The notes beneath the pieces are model-generated. The model saw nothing but the letters and a program-made list of their open reading frames with translations, had not been told where the DNA came from and did no database searches. A stretch of 64,000 nucleotides of DNA, taken from assembly GCA_016946835.1 (NCBI GenBank), contig JACVTC010000009.1, forward strand, positions 1,958,501 through 2,022,500. The letters are read 5' to 3'. The translations under genes were made by a program, and so were the position numbers. Source of the stretch: Neocallimastix lanati (nom. inval.) (Eukaryota > Neocallimastigomycota > Neocallimastigomycetes > Neocallimastigales > Neocallimastigaceae). Shown here piece by piece: positions 10,721 to 22,907 of the stretch (positions are counted from its first letter, which is position 1; every line of letters begins with the position of its first letter).

Positions 10721-12337
10721 TCAGAAACGATTATATCTGTTATATCCATCATTATATTTATTATTCCTATATTTGTCATAGCCATAATTACTATTACCTC
10801 TCCTACCGTAACCACCTCTATTATAACTTCTTGATTCATTTTCTTCTCTTTTACGTTCATTTAAAAAGCATGTCATACAAAGAGGCTTATTAGGATCAGG
10901 AGGAATTCGACATCCACATATACAACAAAATTGTCTATTATGATTGATATTTCCATCGCGATCTTTGGTATAGCAATTATAACAAAGAGGTTTATCAGGA
11001 TCTGGGGATATTGGCCTTCCACATAAACCACGGTGTTGTTCATTATTCATTTCTCTTTTATAACAATCATAGCATAGTGGTTTATCAGGATCTGGAGATA
11101 TTGGTCTTCCACATAAATCGCAATGTTGATCTTCATCTTTAACTTTTAAAAAGCAAGAATAACAATATGGTTTATCTGGGTCAGCAGGAATTGGAGTTTT
11201 GCATCTTCTGCAATGTTGTATATAATCATCAATGGCCATCTCATTATCAAAAATATCATCATATCTCTGATCTTCTTCCTCCTCTTCTAAGAAACAGCCA
11301 TAACAAAGAGGTTTTTCTGGATCATATTTAATTGGCCGACCACATTTTTTGCAAAATTGAAAAGTACTTTCACTTTTTTTTCCAAATATTTTTTCATCCC
11401 ATCGTTTACATCTAGGACATTCTTCATTATTATTTTTAATTACGCGTCCACATGAACAATGTAACTGTACACTGTTATAGTCTTCTGGATCAGAAATATA
11501 ACCATCTATGTCATCTTCTCCAATAAACTTCTTCCTAATTTTATTAATAATGAATTTATCAAGTATATATACACCTATTTCTTGATTAAAATTAACGGAT
11601 GATTCAGTAAAATTCATTGAAGACATCACTAATCCTTCTTCATTATATATTAATTTTGCATGTAATCTCTCATAAAATTTTATTGTCATATTAGGAAATC
11701 TTCTTAGAGGTTCAAATTCCTCTTCTTCATCTTCTCTTCCTATAACATCAAACACGACTCCTCGTTTTACTGCTTTCTCAATAGAATATTCTATTTCTGG
11801 AATACTTTTATAATACGGAGTTACAATGGTACATTTTTTTTTTGCCTCATCAATGATTTTACAATAATGTTCCAGTATTGAAAAAGTACTAATCAAAGGT
11901 ATTGTTTCTGGAGGAGGTCTTGTACTTAGGACTCTTGTTGACATAGTCTCTATATATTTCTTATCAGTATAATAACAGCCATAGTCAATAATTTTATCTT
12001 TTGATAATTCCATCTTAGAAACTTGAAACATACCTTTTTCATTTAATACAAATCTAAGAATTTGACGATGTCTAAATTCAAATTTAATATTTGAAAAAAA
12101 TTTTTTAAGAGAAGAAAAACTTTCTTCTTCCGATTCTTGTCCAATTACCCTAAATTCTACTCCTCGTTTCACAGCATTTTCAATGGATTTTTCAACCTCT
12201 GGTATAACTTTATATTTTTGAAAAACTATAGCGCAATTATGTTCAGCTTGATCAATAACGTTACATATTCCATTAACTATGCCCTTATTATGAGTAGCTT
12301 CCATATTTTCAACGTACTTTTGGAATTCCGAATCCAT
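10721..12337 (-). CDS. PLD-like protein with zinc-ribbon array, 538 aa, intronless
   Basis: Two tandem phospholipase-D-like halves (about residues 15-130 and 150-270). The second keeps the signature His226-Ala-Lys228 followed by 'GLVMSSMNFTESS' and 'NQEIGV', the usual PLD-like layout of H-x-K, S-x-N and E. The first half has Ile and Arg where H and K should be and looks catalytically dead. From residue 293 on come six Cys-rich ribbons of the pattern C-x2-C-G-R-P-I-x-x-D-P-x-K-P-L-C-x-x-C. The C-terminus (503-538) is Gly/Tyr/Asn/Arg-rich and probably disordered. PLD-like plus this ribbon type is familiar from gut bacteria. With no intron in an intron-rich genome this suggests transfer from a bacterium followed by ribbon expansion (inference). 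Possible role: nucleic-acid binding or cleavage, unproven. The fifth ribbon lacks its first Cys (Arg). Confidence 0.82.
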   Translation of the reverse strand: MDSEFQKYVENMEATHNKGIVNGICNVIDQAEHNCAIVFQKYKVIPEVEKSIENAVKRGVEFRVIGQESEEESFSSLKKFFSNIKFEFRHRQILRFVLNEKGMFQVSKMELSKDKIIDYGCYYTDKKYIETMSTRVLSTRPPPETIPLISTFSILEHYCKIIDEAKKKCTIVTPYYKSIPEIEYSIEKAVKRGVVFDVIGREDEEEEFEPLRRFPNMTIKFYERLHAKLIYNEEGLVMSSMNFTESSVNFNQEIGVYILDKFIINKIRKKFIGEDDIDGYISDPEDYNSVQLHCSCGRVIKNNNEECPRCKRWDEKIFGKKSESTFQFCKKCGRPIKYDPEKPLCYGCFLEEEEEDQRYDDIFDNEMAIDDYIQHCRRCKTPIPADPDKPYCYSCFLKVKDEDQHCDLCGRPISPDPDKPLCYDCYKREMNNEQHRGLCGRPISPDPDKPLCYNCYTKDRDGNINHNRQFCCICGCRIPPDPNKPLCMTCFLNERKREENESRSYNRGGYGRRGNSNYGYDKYRNNKYNDGYNRYNRF

Positions 12338-13946
12338 GATTATATAATAAAATAAAAAAAAAGAAAAAATAAAAAAAACTTTTTTTTTTTAAATTCAGAA
12401 AAAAAATGACCTTTTATATACAAATACAAAAATATATAATATAATATATATAATAAAATTCTTATTAAAAAATAATATAATTTAAAAATAATAAAAATTG
12501 GATAAATATGTTTATATATATTGAATGTAATTTTTTTTTTTTTTTTTTTTTTTCATTATATATAAACATATTTAACCAATATTTTATTTTATTAAATATA
12601 TATATATATATATTTAATATTTAAATAAAAAAATTATTATATCTATTTACTCCTAAATATATATTAAGTAAACTTATTTTGGTATTAATTAAAAAATTAT
12701 TTATAGTAAAAGTTACAAATATTAATAATTTAATTAAAAAAAAAAAACTAATTATAGTAAAAGCTATAAATATTAATATATATTAATTCTTTGAAGGACG
12801 TTAATCTTTTAAATTAATAATTATTGGTAAAAAATTTATGTTAAAAATATAATTTTTTTTTTTTAATAGGCGATTTTATATTTTTTTTTTCTAAGAAATA
12901 TTCCTTTTTTTTTTTTTTAATTTAAAGAATTTTAATAGCAATTTTTTAAACATTCAACTTATTTTTATTTTATTTTATTTTTTTAAAATAAAAATAACTT
13001 TGACTTTATTATATTATTATATTATTCATATATTATTATTTATTTCATCTTCGTATAAATTCTCTTCCAATAATTAAAAATATAAACAATTTCGTCTTTT
13101 TTATATTATATTTTTATATTAAGAAGCAAATGATTTGAATAAGATAATAATATAGCACATTAATATTATAAAGTAAAACACCTTCAATATTTTTTTTTTT
13201 TTTTTTTTGGCTTTTGGTTTTTGGTTTTTGGTATTTTATAATGAAATTTTTCCTCATTCATATCACTTTATTTAATTTTTTAATAATGGTTTGTAACCAT
13301 TTAAATATCTCCTAAAACATAACATTTTCATGACTAAATTTTTAAAAGTATTATTATATTATTTCTTATTATTTAAAATAACATTTTAAATTATTGGCTA
13401 CCTTTAATTATCTTTATAAATATAAATAAATATTACTTATTATAAATAAAAAAGAAATTTCTCTTCCTTAAAATTGTTATTTTTGATTTTTTTTTTATAC
13501 AAAGTCAATTTATCAAATATAATTTTTTAATAATATTAATTTTTGATATTATGAAGTACTTTCCTAATTTTTATATATGTATAAAGAATTTATATTAACA
13601 TAATTTTAAATTTTTTAGATGAATTTTTCTCTTTAATTTTAATGTGTAAAAGTTTAAAAAAAAAAAAAAAAAAATTTACAAATTATTTAACTTCTCATTT
13701 TTATAAAATGTTCATATATCATACAAAAAAAGTCTTAATTAACTTTTGATATTTGAACTGTTAAAAATATATAAATTAATTTAATGCATTTTTAATATAA
13801 AAAAAAATTTAAATATTTCAATTTTCATAGGATCAATCCCAATTTGATTGAAATGATATAAATAAAATAAAATATATATATGTCATAAAATAAAAGTAAA
13901 AAAAAAAAAAAAAAAAAAATAAAATAAAATAAAAATAAAAAATTAA

Positions 13947-13983
<37 letters not shown>

Positions 13984-14289
13984 TATACTTATGAAATAAA
14001 TAAAAATAAAAATATTTATTTATAATCGATAATTTTTTTTGTTTTTTTGTTTTTTTGTTTTTAGTTTGTTTGTTTGTTTGTTACTTTATTTTATTTTATT
14101 ATTATTTTATATATATATATATATATTTTATAAAAACTAAAATAATAATAATAATAAATTACTATTATTACTATAAAAATAATTTTGCTACTATTTTAAA
14201 TTATATTTATAAATTATATTTATGTATATATATATTTTTTTTATTATTATTATTATTATTATATTTATTTTTTTTTTTTTTTTTTTTTA

Positions 14290-14322
<33 letters not shown>

Positions 14323-14344
14323 TAATAATCAAAAATAAAAATTA
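12338..14344. other. AT-rich spacer, no gene seen
   Basis: Runs of A and T, (TA)n at about 12598-12612, a repeated 'ttttggttttt' motif at 13211-13231, an (AAT)n tract near 13950-13981 and 'ttgtttgtttgtttg' at 14066-14081. An 82-codon frame at 14055-14303 is only translated T-rich repeat. The start of the phospholipase-D-like gene (12337) faces this spacer. Confidence 0.5.
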
Positions 14345-14597
14345 TTAAAAGAATGTTTCTACAATATCTATAATGTTTAAGAAGTCATTTATTTGTACAG
14401 TTGGTGTATTTGGTACAATACCACCATGATGAATCAAAATGTATATTAATGTTAATGACACATTAAACAAAACATAAACAGTCTATTTTAATATCATAGT
14501 ATATATAAAATTATATATGAAAAAAAAAAAAAAAAATAAATAAATAAATACAATTAATAGTCATATTAATAATTAATCAATTTATTTTTAAAATTTT

Positions 14598-14628
<31 letters not shown>

Positions 14629-14921
14629 TAAAATAAAATAAAATGGATTTATTCTCTTACCAAAAAAATTATTTTTTCTTTGCCTACAAAATAGCTAATT
14701 TTATCCGCAAGTGCTAATACCATAAATACTCCCATAGATTCTAGATATTTAGTTTCTGCCTGAGGTACGATAGTTAAACCTACCAAACCCATTAATATAC
14801 AATAAATGGATACTTTAAAAATAAAATTAAATAATAATCAAATAAATATATATAATTAAAGTTAGTTTTATACTATTATTATTATTATTATTACTAAAAG
14901 GAAAAATTATATATCTAAAAA

Positions 14922-14969
<48 letters not shown>

Positions 14970-16019
14970 TATATTATAATTTTTTTTTTTTTTAATAATA
15001 TATATATATAAGTAAATAAATAAATAAATAAATAAAATTACCTGTCTTATTTAAATCTCTACTTCTTAAAGTAGCCTTAGAAACTGATTGAATGGTATAA
15101 TAAATACCTAAAAAGTATAATGGACCATATAAAATTGGCATATTAACGAATAAATTCATGCAATTTGGTTCAACTCTTACACTTAAATTTTTAATAAAGT
15201 TATTAAGTGGTGTAATGATTAATTGTCCCTATATATCATATTAATTATGTGAAATAAAAAAAAATAATCAAATAAAATAAAAATAAAATTATAATAATAA
15301 TTATATAATAATAATAATAATTGTAAATATAAAATATTATAAATCAATAATTAATTTAAAAATATAAATAGTTTCAATCTATTATTATATTTGAGAAGGA
15401 AAGTGTACTTACAGTAAATCGCACACTTGCTATTTTTTCTGGTGCATTTAAAACTTCCATTACATTTTCCAATGTTACTTCATGTTTTCCATTATATACA
15501 ATATTTAAAGATCCGAAATAAAGGGAATCTACTATAATAAATACTATAGATGTTACGACTAGACCAAACGCTAAAGGCATAATTTCATACATTCCATTCA
15601 TAAATTTTGTAAACACTATAATAATATTTAAATTATTTATTTCCAAAAATATTTACACATAGCAAAATTAACAATAGAAAAATTGTAATATTAATAATAA
15701 TAATATTTAATAATTAAAATTTATTAATATTTATACATCATATTATATATATATATATTAAATTTTAAAATTATATTTAAATATTTACTATTAGGTGCTT
15801 GTCTATTATAGCACATATATAAATATGCAATTAAGATAGGTAAAGCATAAAGGGCATAGGATAATCTGCTAAATATTCCTAATACGAAAAAGAATCCTAA
15901 AAAAAAGGCCTATTAAGAACAATAAATTCCATAATATTTATAATTAGATTTTTTATTTATTATTATTGTTATTATAATTAGTAGTAGTAGTAGTAGTAGT
16001 AGTATAATTATATTATTAC

Positions 16020-16071
<52 letters not shown>

Positions 16072-17722
16072 TAAAATGCTAATATCATATAAAACCAATT
16101 AAATCAAATAAAAATAATTAAATAAATTTAATATATATTTAAGTATATATTGTTTTATATTTACTCTAAATCCATTTAATTGAATATTTCCTATTGCTCG
16201 TCTACTTGCACCTGAACCTTTGATTTTCCTTTCTCTTAAATTGGCTTGTCTTGGTGGTACACAAGCAACAAATGTCCATAAACTGAGAGCTAATAAAATT
16301 TCTTCTAATGTATTTGAAAATGGTCTTTGGTAAAAGGTTAAAATTAAATAAGATGATGAAAACAATAGTAATGGTTGGAAGGGATCTCTTGATTGAAGAG
16401 ACCTTATATTATATATACATATATCTTTGATAATAACAATATTGTTATATATTATTGTAACCAAAAAAAAAAATATTACATGTTAATAATATAAAATAAA
16501 TAAATATTATTATATATTTTAAAAAATTTTATGTATACCTATAATGAATGTTAAGGCTAAAAAGTATAAACGATAAACTATAAATAATGTTGAATCATTT
16601 ACATAATCTATATATATTGTAATATAAATATTATAATAAGTAAACATTTAGATTTGAAAATATAATAACATAAAATATAAATATAAATATAAAAATAACA
16701 ATAAAAAGTAAATTGTAATTAAAGGAATATAGTTTGTTTACTTTCGAGTTCAGTATCCATTATCTTATTAAATATATGTTTAACAAAACCAAATGGTATA
16801 CCAATAGCCAATGTACTAAGTATATAATATATATATGTTCAATTTAAAATTATGATAATTTTTTTATTTTCAAAATAGTATATAAAATAAATATTTATTT
16901 CAAATTAGAAATAGTATAAATATTTACGCTGGGACTATGGAATTACATGGATTTTCTTTTTCGAATTCTAACACTTGTTGAGATTTAGGTTCCAAAAACT
17001 TATCAGCTTAATTTCGAAACATTAAAATGTATATATATAATAATTAAATATTACATATGATATTTTAATATAAAATAAAAATATTATTATCATTATTATT
17101 TCATATATTATTATTATTTCATAGAATTAAAATAAATTTAATAATAATAAAATACTAAATATGCTATAACATTTTTAAAATAAAACTGAACAATTATATT
17201 AATTTGAAATTATTATATATTTGAAATTTATTTAATGAGTATACCATCAGTTAATTGAGTTCTTTCATAATATTCATTAGGGTGAATATAAGCTGGTAAT
17301 AAAGCATATATAATTCTCAATAAAATAAGGATTATATATATTGGTCTTTTAGGTATAGTTTTAGGGGTATATTTTAATAAATTAGGTAATTGTTGATGTT
17401 GTAAATGTGTTGAAATTTTCTTCTTTTGATTGCTGAATGCTGCCGTTATTGCCCTTGCGGTTGTAAAAGTACTATTAATTGAATCAGGTTTAAGAATATA
17501 TTTATTTAATGCATCAGATTTTATATACTTATTTAGAGATTCAGCATTAATGTATTTATCTGCTTTTATTTTTATTTTCTTTTCAAAAAATAAAAAAAAA
17601 ATAAAAAAAAATAAAATATATATATATATATATAATTAAAAATTAATTCATAAATTCATATTTATTAAAAAAATATTTGATATTAAGTATTCAAAGAGTA
17701 TATTTACATTTCTGATATTCAT
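14345..17722 (-). CDS. SMP3: GPI mannosyltransferase 4 (SMP3/PIGZ, GT22), 11 exons, 543 aa
   Basis: Exons on the minus strand: 17722-17708, 17578-17245, 17006-16928, 16815-16742, 16607-16539, 16424-16165, 15909-15789, 15615-15413, 15228-15042, 14812-14661, 14482-14345. They join to 544 codons with TAA. The GT22 luminal signature 'HPNEYYERTQ' sits near residue 103 after the first membrane span. Other SMP3-type stretches are 'YQRPFSNTLEEILLAL', 'IFSRLSYALYALPILI', 'ITPLNNF', then 'NLFVNMPILYGPLYF', and near the end 'IHHGGIVP'. The protein is polytopic and expected in the ER membrane, adding the fourth mannose to the GPI core from dolichol-phosphate-mannose (family knowledge). PIG-B/GPI10 was considered, but the 'TPLNN...NMP' block and the 'H-x-G-x-x-P' tail fit SMP3 better. 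The first exon is only 15 nt, which is the least certain part. Confidence 0.85.
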
Positions 17723-18060
17723 TTTATTATTGTTGTTGTTTTTGTTAATATTGTTATTTATTTAAATTAATTATTGTATTTATTTTTTTTTTTTAATTAT
17801 TTATTTATGAAAATAGGATTAAATTTTATTTCCCTTGATAATATATATTGCTATTTTAATTTTTAAATGGATTTAAAGGTATATTGATAATTTCAATATT
17901 TTCATTATAAAAATATTTTCTTAATTTAATAGAAAGAGAAAATGAATAATATATATATATTATATATAAGATTAATCTCTCTAAATTGTATAAAATTTCA
18001 AATGAATATTTTAATATATATTTATATTATTTAATTATAAGGTAAAAATATATATATTCT

Positions 18061-18345
18061 TTATTTTAAAAATGATTACTAATATATAATTTATCTTACA
18101 ATTATTATAGTAAAAAATATTCCCTTTTCTACCTTTTTTATAAATAATAATATATAATCCGAGTTTTTATTTTTGTATTTATTTTCGTTTTTTATATTTT
18201 AATATTTTAAAAATGAATACTAATATATAATATATCTTACAATTATTATAGTAAAAAATACTCCCTTTTCTACCTTTTTTATAAATAATAATATATTATC
18301 CGAGTTTTTAATTTTTGTATTTATTTTCGTTTTTTATATATTTAA
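18061..18345. repeat. 141-bp direct tandem duplication
   Basis: The segments starting 'aaatgattactaatatat' (18070) and 'aaatgaatactaatatat' (18211) are near-identical through 'cttacaattattatag', 'cccttttctacctttttt' and 'ccgagttttt'. Only a few substitutions separate them, so the duplication is recent. Confidence 0.85.
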
Positions 18346-18453
18346 ATATTTTATTGCTTTATATTTTTTAAAGATATTTATATCATTCTTTATTGTTATT
18401 ATTATTTATATATTTATTTTTTATATTTATTTTATTTATTTTTTATTTTATTT

Positions 18454-18484
<31 letters not shown>

Positions 18485-19093
18485 GAAATTTAATTTTCTT
18501 TTTAATTATTTTCTCTTTATATTTAACTAAATATTTTTTATAAATTTTATTGATAGTATTCTTTAAAGTAATTTATAATAATATATAAAAATTTCCAAGT
18601 TTTCTTTTATACTAATATATTAACTATTCAAATTGATTTTATTTAATATATCATCACTCCTGTTATCAATGTCCTTTTTTTTTTTTTTTTTTTTTTGATT
18701 ACTTCATTTCTTTTTATTATTTATTATATTATTTTATATATTCATAAAAAAAAAAAAAAAAAGAAAGAAAGCAAAAAAGATAGAGTTAATTTAAAACAAG
18801 AAGAAAAAATTGAATTTTTAATATTTATTTAAATATTTTCAACTAATAAAAAAATTCCTAAATAAATTACAACAGTTATTTACTTATTTACTTATTTATT
18901 TATTAAAATATATATATTTATTTAGTATATTAATGTTTGTTTATTTATTTATTTAACTTTTTTTTTTTCAAAAAAATTTATTTTAATTTTTATTAAACTT
19001 ATGATTTTAAAAATTATATATATATATATATATATATTAATAAAATCACAAGAATGAAATTAATTAATAACCGATAATCATGTATTACCTAAT

Positions 19094-19210
19094 TGAAATA
19101 TATGTCAAGAAGTATAATAATATAATTTAATATATTATAAAAATATCTATTGAAAATAAATGTCAAAAAAGTATATTAATATAATTTAATATATTATAAA
19201 AATATTTATA
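19094..19210. repeat. Short tandem duplication, ~57 bp
   Basis: Two adjacent copies of a unit that contains 'tataatttaatatattat' followed by 'aaaaatat', preceded by 'aatgtcaa' or 'atatgtcaa'. No function is suggested. Confidence 0.7.
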
Positions 19211-19551
19211 AATAAATTGATAATATTTTTTAATATATTATTTCAAATATTAACTCACAATTTATAGGGTTAGGTATAACCCCTATTTATATATTAAAAA
19301 TATTAAATAAAAATAAATAAATAAATAATTACAAAGAAGATTCCCATTGGAGGTAAAACTTCTTTTTTTAATGCCATTTATTTTTTATTTTATTTTATTT
19401 TATTTTTTTATTTTATATTAGCTGCATAACTAATTAGATTGACATATTTCATTTCAATGAATTTGCAACTAGGCCCATTAAGAATTGTTATTAGAAAAAG
19501 TTATGATAAAATTACATTAAAATAAAGTAGTAGATATGATATTATATATAC

Positions 19552-19598
<47 letters not shown>

Positions 19599-21247
19599 AT
19601 TTACTTTATTCGAATTTTTTCATCAAAATAATAAAATTGTTAAGAATTGTTTACATGTACATGATTAATATGATGATTTACATAGAAATATGTATTAACA
19701 TAAATAATGTTAATTTCAAACATTTTAAATTTAATTTTTACATAAATATTAATAATTATATTTTTCTAATATTTAATTATTTAGATAATTTATTCATAAT
19801 ATTATTTTAATACTATTAACAAATATTAATAATAATTATTTCATTATTTCAATAATATTGATAAAATTAATAATAATTATATTAATATCAATAATTATGA
19901 TATTAATATTCATAATTAATAATAATAATGAAAAAAATAATAAAATAAAAATAATATAATAATATTTATACTGAAAAAAATTTTTCTTTTTAAAATGTTA
20001 AATTTCTAATTTGTATTTTTTTTTCACTGCAAGCCTTTTATTTTATAAAAGGTTTAAATTTTCTAGTGATATACTATGGTAAATTTGTTTGGGGTAATTA
20101 TTTTAATAATAGCGAAAGAAAGTTTTAAAGTTCTATCATTTACAAAAAAAAAAAAAAAAAATTTAATTTATACTATATTTTAATAATAATATTATTAATG
20201 ATGAGAATAATAGTAAAAACTGCATATATATATAAAATTAATAATAATAATTATAATAATAGTAATTGTAATTGTAAAATTTAATATTGATAGAATTAAT
20301 AATTTTAATAATAATTTTAATAATAATTTTAATAATAATTTTAATAATTTTAATAATAATTATATTAAGGATAATAACAATAACATTAATATTGATAAAA
20401 TTAATAATAAAAATAAAATAATAAAAATAATTTTATAAACATCAATATTAATATTATTTTTATTATTTTAATTGTAATAATATTAAAAATTATAATAAAT
20501 ATAAAAATAATAATAATAATAATAGTAACAGTAGTAATATTTATAATAATAAATTTTTTAAATATATAGATTTTTAAAGATAAAACTATTCTACATATTT
20601 TAATAATATAGAACTTTTCTATATGATCTTTTTGATACTTATTTTTATTTCAATTTTTTTAAAAGATAGTTGCCATGTTTAATATTTTTTTAAGAGTATA
20701 TTAAGTTTAATTATTATTAAAATGATAAAATAGAATCAAAATGTATTTTCCAAAATTTTGAGTTACGGTATGAAACATGCTTTTAAAAAAATTTTTTTTA
20801 TTAAAATTTTAAAATTTTAAATTATTTTTATTAACTTTTGTATTTAATTAAATTAAGATATTTACTATTTTATTTATATATATTTTTTTTAATTTCTGAT
20901 ATTAATTATTTTAATTTAATATATTTTAGGTTCTAAACATTTAAGTTTTAAAATTTTCAATATTTTTTTTTTCTTTTAATTTCTATTATTATTATTTGTT
21001 TTTTTTTTCTCTATTTTTTTTTTTCTTACTTTATTATTACTTTATTATTATATATATATATATATAATCTTTTTTAATTATATTTTATTGCTATTCTTAT
21101 TTTTTTAATATTTATTTCAATGTTTAAATTATTATAAAAATTCTAATATAAATTCTAATATAATTCTATTTTTCTATTTTTGATTATTTAATAATAATTA
21201 TTGAATTTAGATATATATATTTTTTTTTCCTTTTTTTTTTTTTCTTT

Positions 21248-21279
<32 letters not shown>

Positions 21280-21449
21280 CTTTGCTTTTATTATATATTA
21301 TTTTTACTTATTTAACTTAAATTATAAGATATTTATTATAATCTCATTTTATATATATATAATTATATTTTAAATTATATTGATTAAAAATATGAAATGT
21401 CTCCAATAAATAAATAAATATATATTTTATATTTTATTATGATTTAATT

Positions 21450-22907
21450 TTAATTATCATCTTCTACTCCAATAGTAAATTCGTCATCTTCAAAAATAGA
21501 ATCTTCATCATTCTGAACTTCATTTTCAGAGTCAGAATCATTAGTAAACATCCAAGATGGAACTTTATTAATTAAATCATTAACATCATCTATATTTTCA
21601 TTTAGGTTGTAATGATAAAATTCTGATGGTTGGAAAGTTTCAGTGGTAAAAGTAGCATTTATCCAATCAGGATTTTTAGCACCTTTAGCTGCATTTTTTT
21701 CTGCTTCAAACTTTGATTTTAAATTGAAAGAATTTTTAGCAATAGCATCAATATCAATCTTCTTGCCATTAAATTCTGATTGATTATCATGGAAAGTGTA
21801 ACCACCATAACTAAAAACAATAATATCATCAGTGGCTGGAATTTTTTCGTTACCAATTAGATTGAAAGAATTGAATTCAGAAAGAACATTGGATTCAATA
21901 CCTAAACCAATATAATATTGTGGGAAAATACTTAAGGAATAATTTTTGTAATAATTGTCAAAGGTTAAAGCAGGATAGCCTTTATTGAAAGTTTCAGCGT
22001 AGTAATAATTGTTGAACATATGAATTTTTCCGAAACGAACACGTGGAAGACGTTCAGTGCAATTAATAAAAACATTATTGTAAATAGTAACTTTTAAGTG
22101 GTCACGATCTTCAATATATTTATCCTTATTACCAATTAACATGGTTTTACGATGACTATCAAAACGATTATTAGAAATGGTAATATCATCGGATTCTTTA
22201 ACAATGTCTAAAAGACCATCATGACAATCAATAAATTTTCCAAAGTAAACGTCATTATTACCAATTTTTTTATTACCATCAGTTAAATAGCAATTATCAA
22301 TCCAGACATTAGTAGAATTGCATATAATAATATTATCGTATTCTGCTTTCCAAGAACCTTGAACACCATCAGCTGGATCCCAATATGGGAAAAAGTCATT
22401 TGGTGCTTCAATAGAAAGATTCTTAAGGATAACATTTGTAACATTACTGATATTCATTGAAATTTCTTCTAATTTTGTGTCGTCACCTTGACCTATTATA
22501 GTGGTATTTGGAGTAATAAAAACTTTTGTGAGTTTTTCTTGGAGAGCTGGTCCTTGTTTACGAAGTTCTTCAATTTCATTACATTCATCAGTATCTAACC
22601 ATTCAGATCCATCTTTAGTGAAACAATCAAGATACTTTTGGAAAGAAAAACCTGGAACTAAATCTTCAGGGGTAATTTCTTTACCATTTTCATCAATAAT
22701 ACCATTCATTGGTGAATCAATGTAAATAATTTTTGGAGCTTCTGGATTACCATTATTATTTAATGCATCTGTTAATTCTTTAAAATTATTAACATGATAT
22801 TCAACACCATTTTTACCACCAGTAGTTTTATGACCAAAACCTATTGGATTTGATGCGTTAGTTGCAACAACTAATAATAAACCAAAATTAATTATTGAGA
22901 ATTTCAT
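21450..22907 (-). CDS. Secreted pectate lyase, polysaccharide lyase family 1, 485 aa
   Basis: Single exon. Residues 1-18 are a signal peptide (Lys, hydrophobic core 'IINFGLLLVVA', then Ala-Ser). The parallel beta-helix core carries PL1 hallmarks: 'VWIDNCYLTDG' at 201-211, 'DGLLDIVKESDDITISNN' at 230-247 with the calcium-site aspartates, and 'RLPRVRFGKIHMFNNYY' at 286-302 containing the R-x-P-R-x-R-x-G arginines. It would cleave de-esterified homogalacturonan by Ca2+-dependent beta-elimination outside the cell. Several N-x-S/T sites are present. There is no fungal dockerin; the last 40 residues are instead acidic ('NDEDSIFEDDEF'), so it is probably a free enzyme. Intronless structure and the PL1 type fit bacterial origin (inference). 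Neighbours are AT-rich spacers. Confidence 0.92.
   Translation of the reverse strand: MKFSIINFGLLLVVATNASNPIGFGHKTTGGKNGVEYHVNNFKELTDALNNNGNPEAPKIIYIDSPMNGIIDENGKEITPEDLVPGFSFQKYLDCFTKDGSEWLDTDECNEIEELRKQGPALQEKLTKVFITPNTTIIGQGDDTKLEEISMNISNVTNVILKNLSIEAPNDFFPYWDPADGVQGSWKAEYDNIIICNSTNVWIDNCYLTDGNKKIGNNDVYFGKFIDCHDGLLDIVKESDDITISNNRFDSHRKTMLIGNKDKYIEDRDHLKVTIYNNVFINCTERLPRVRFGKIHMFNNYYYAETFNKGYPALTFDNYYKNYSLSIFPQYYIGLGIESNVLSEFNSFNLIGNEKIPATDDIIVFSYGGYTFHDNQSEFNGKKIDIDAIAKNSFNLKSKFEAEKNAAKGAKNPDWINATFTTETFQPSEFYHYNLNENIDDVNDLINKVPSWMFTNDSDSENEVQNDEDSIFEDDEFTIGVEDDN

Larger units (their letters stand above)
17723..21449. other. Long AT-rich spacer
   Basis: About 3.7 kb of A/T runs and short tandem duplications. 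T runs lie near 18457-18484, 18676-18696 and 21246-21279, a 42-base A run at 19554-19595, and repeated 'aataattttaataataat' at 20300-20360. No coding exon could be supported. A less simple island at about 19256-19510 is described in the findings. Confidence 0.5.

Noticed and set aside
14055-14303. 82-aa plus-strand membrane-like protein
   Set aside because: Only T-rich and (TA)n sequence read as Phe/Leu/Tyr/Ile; no gene-like composition.
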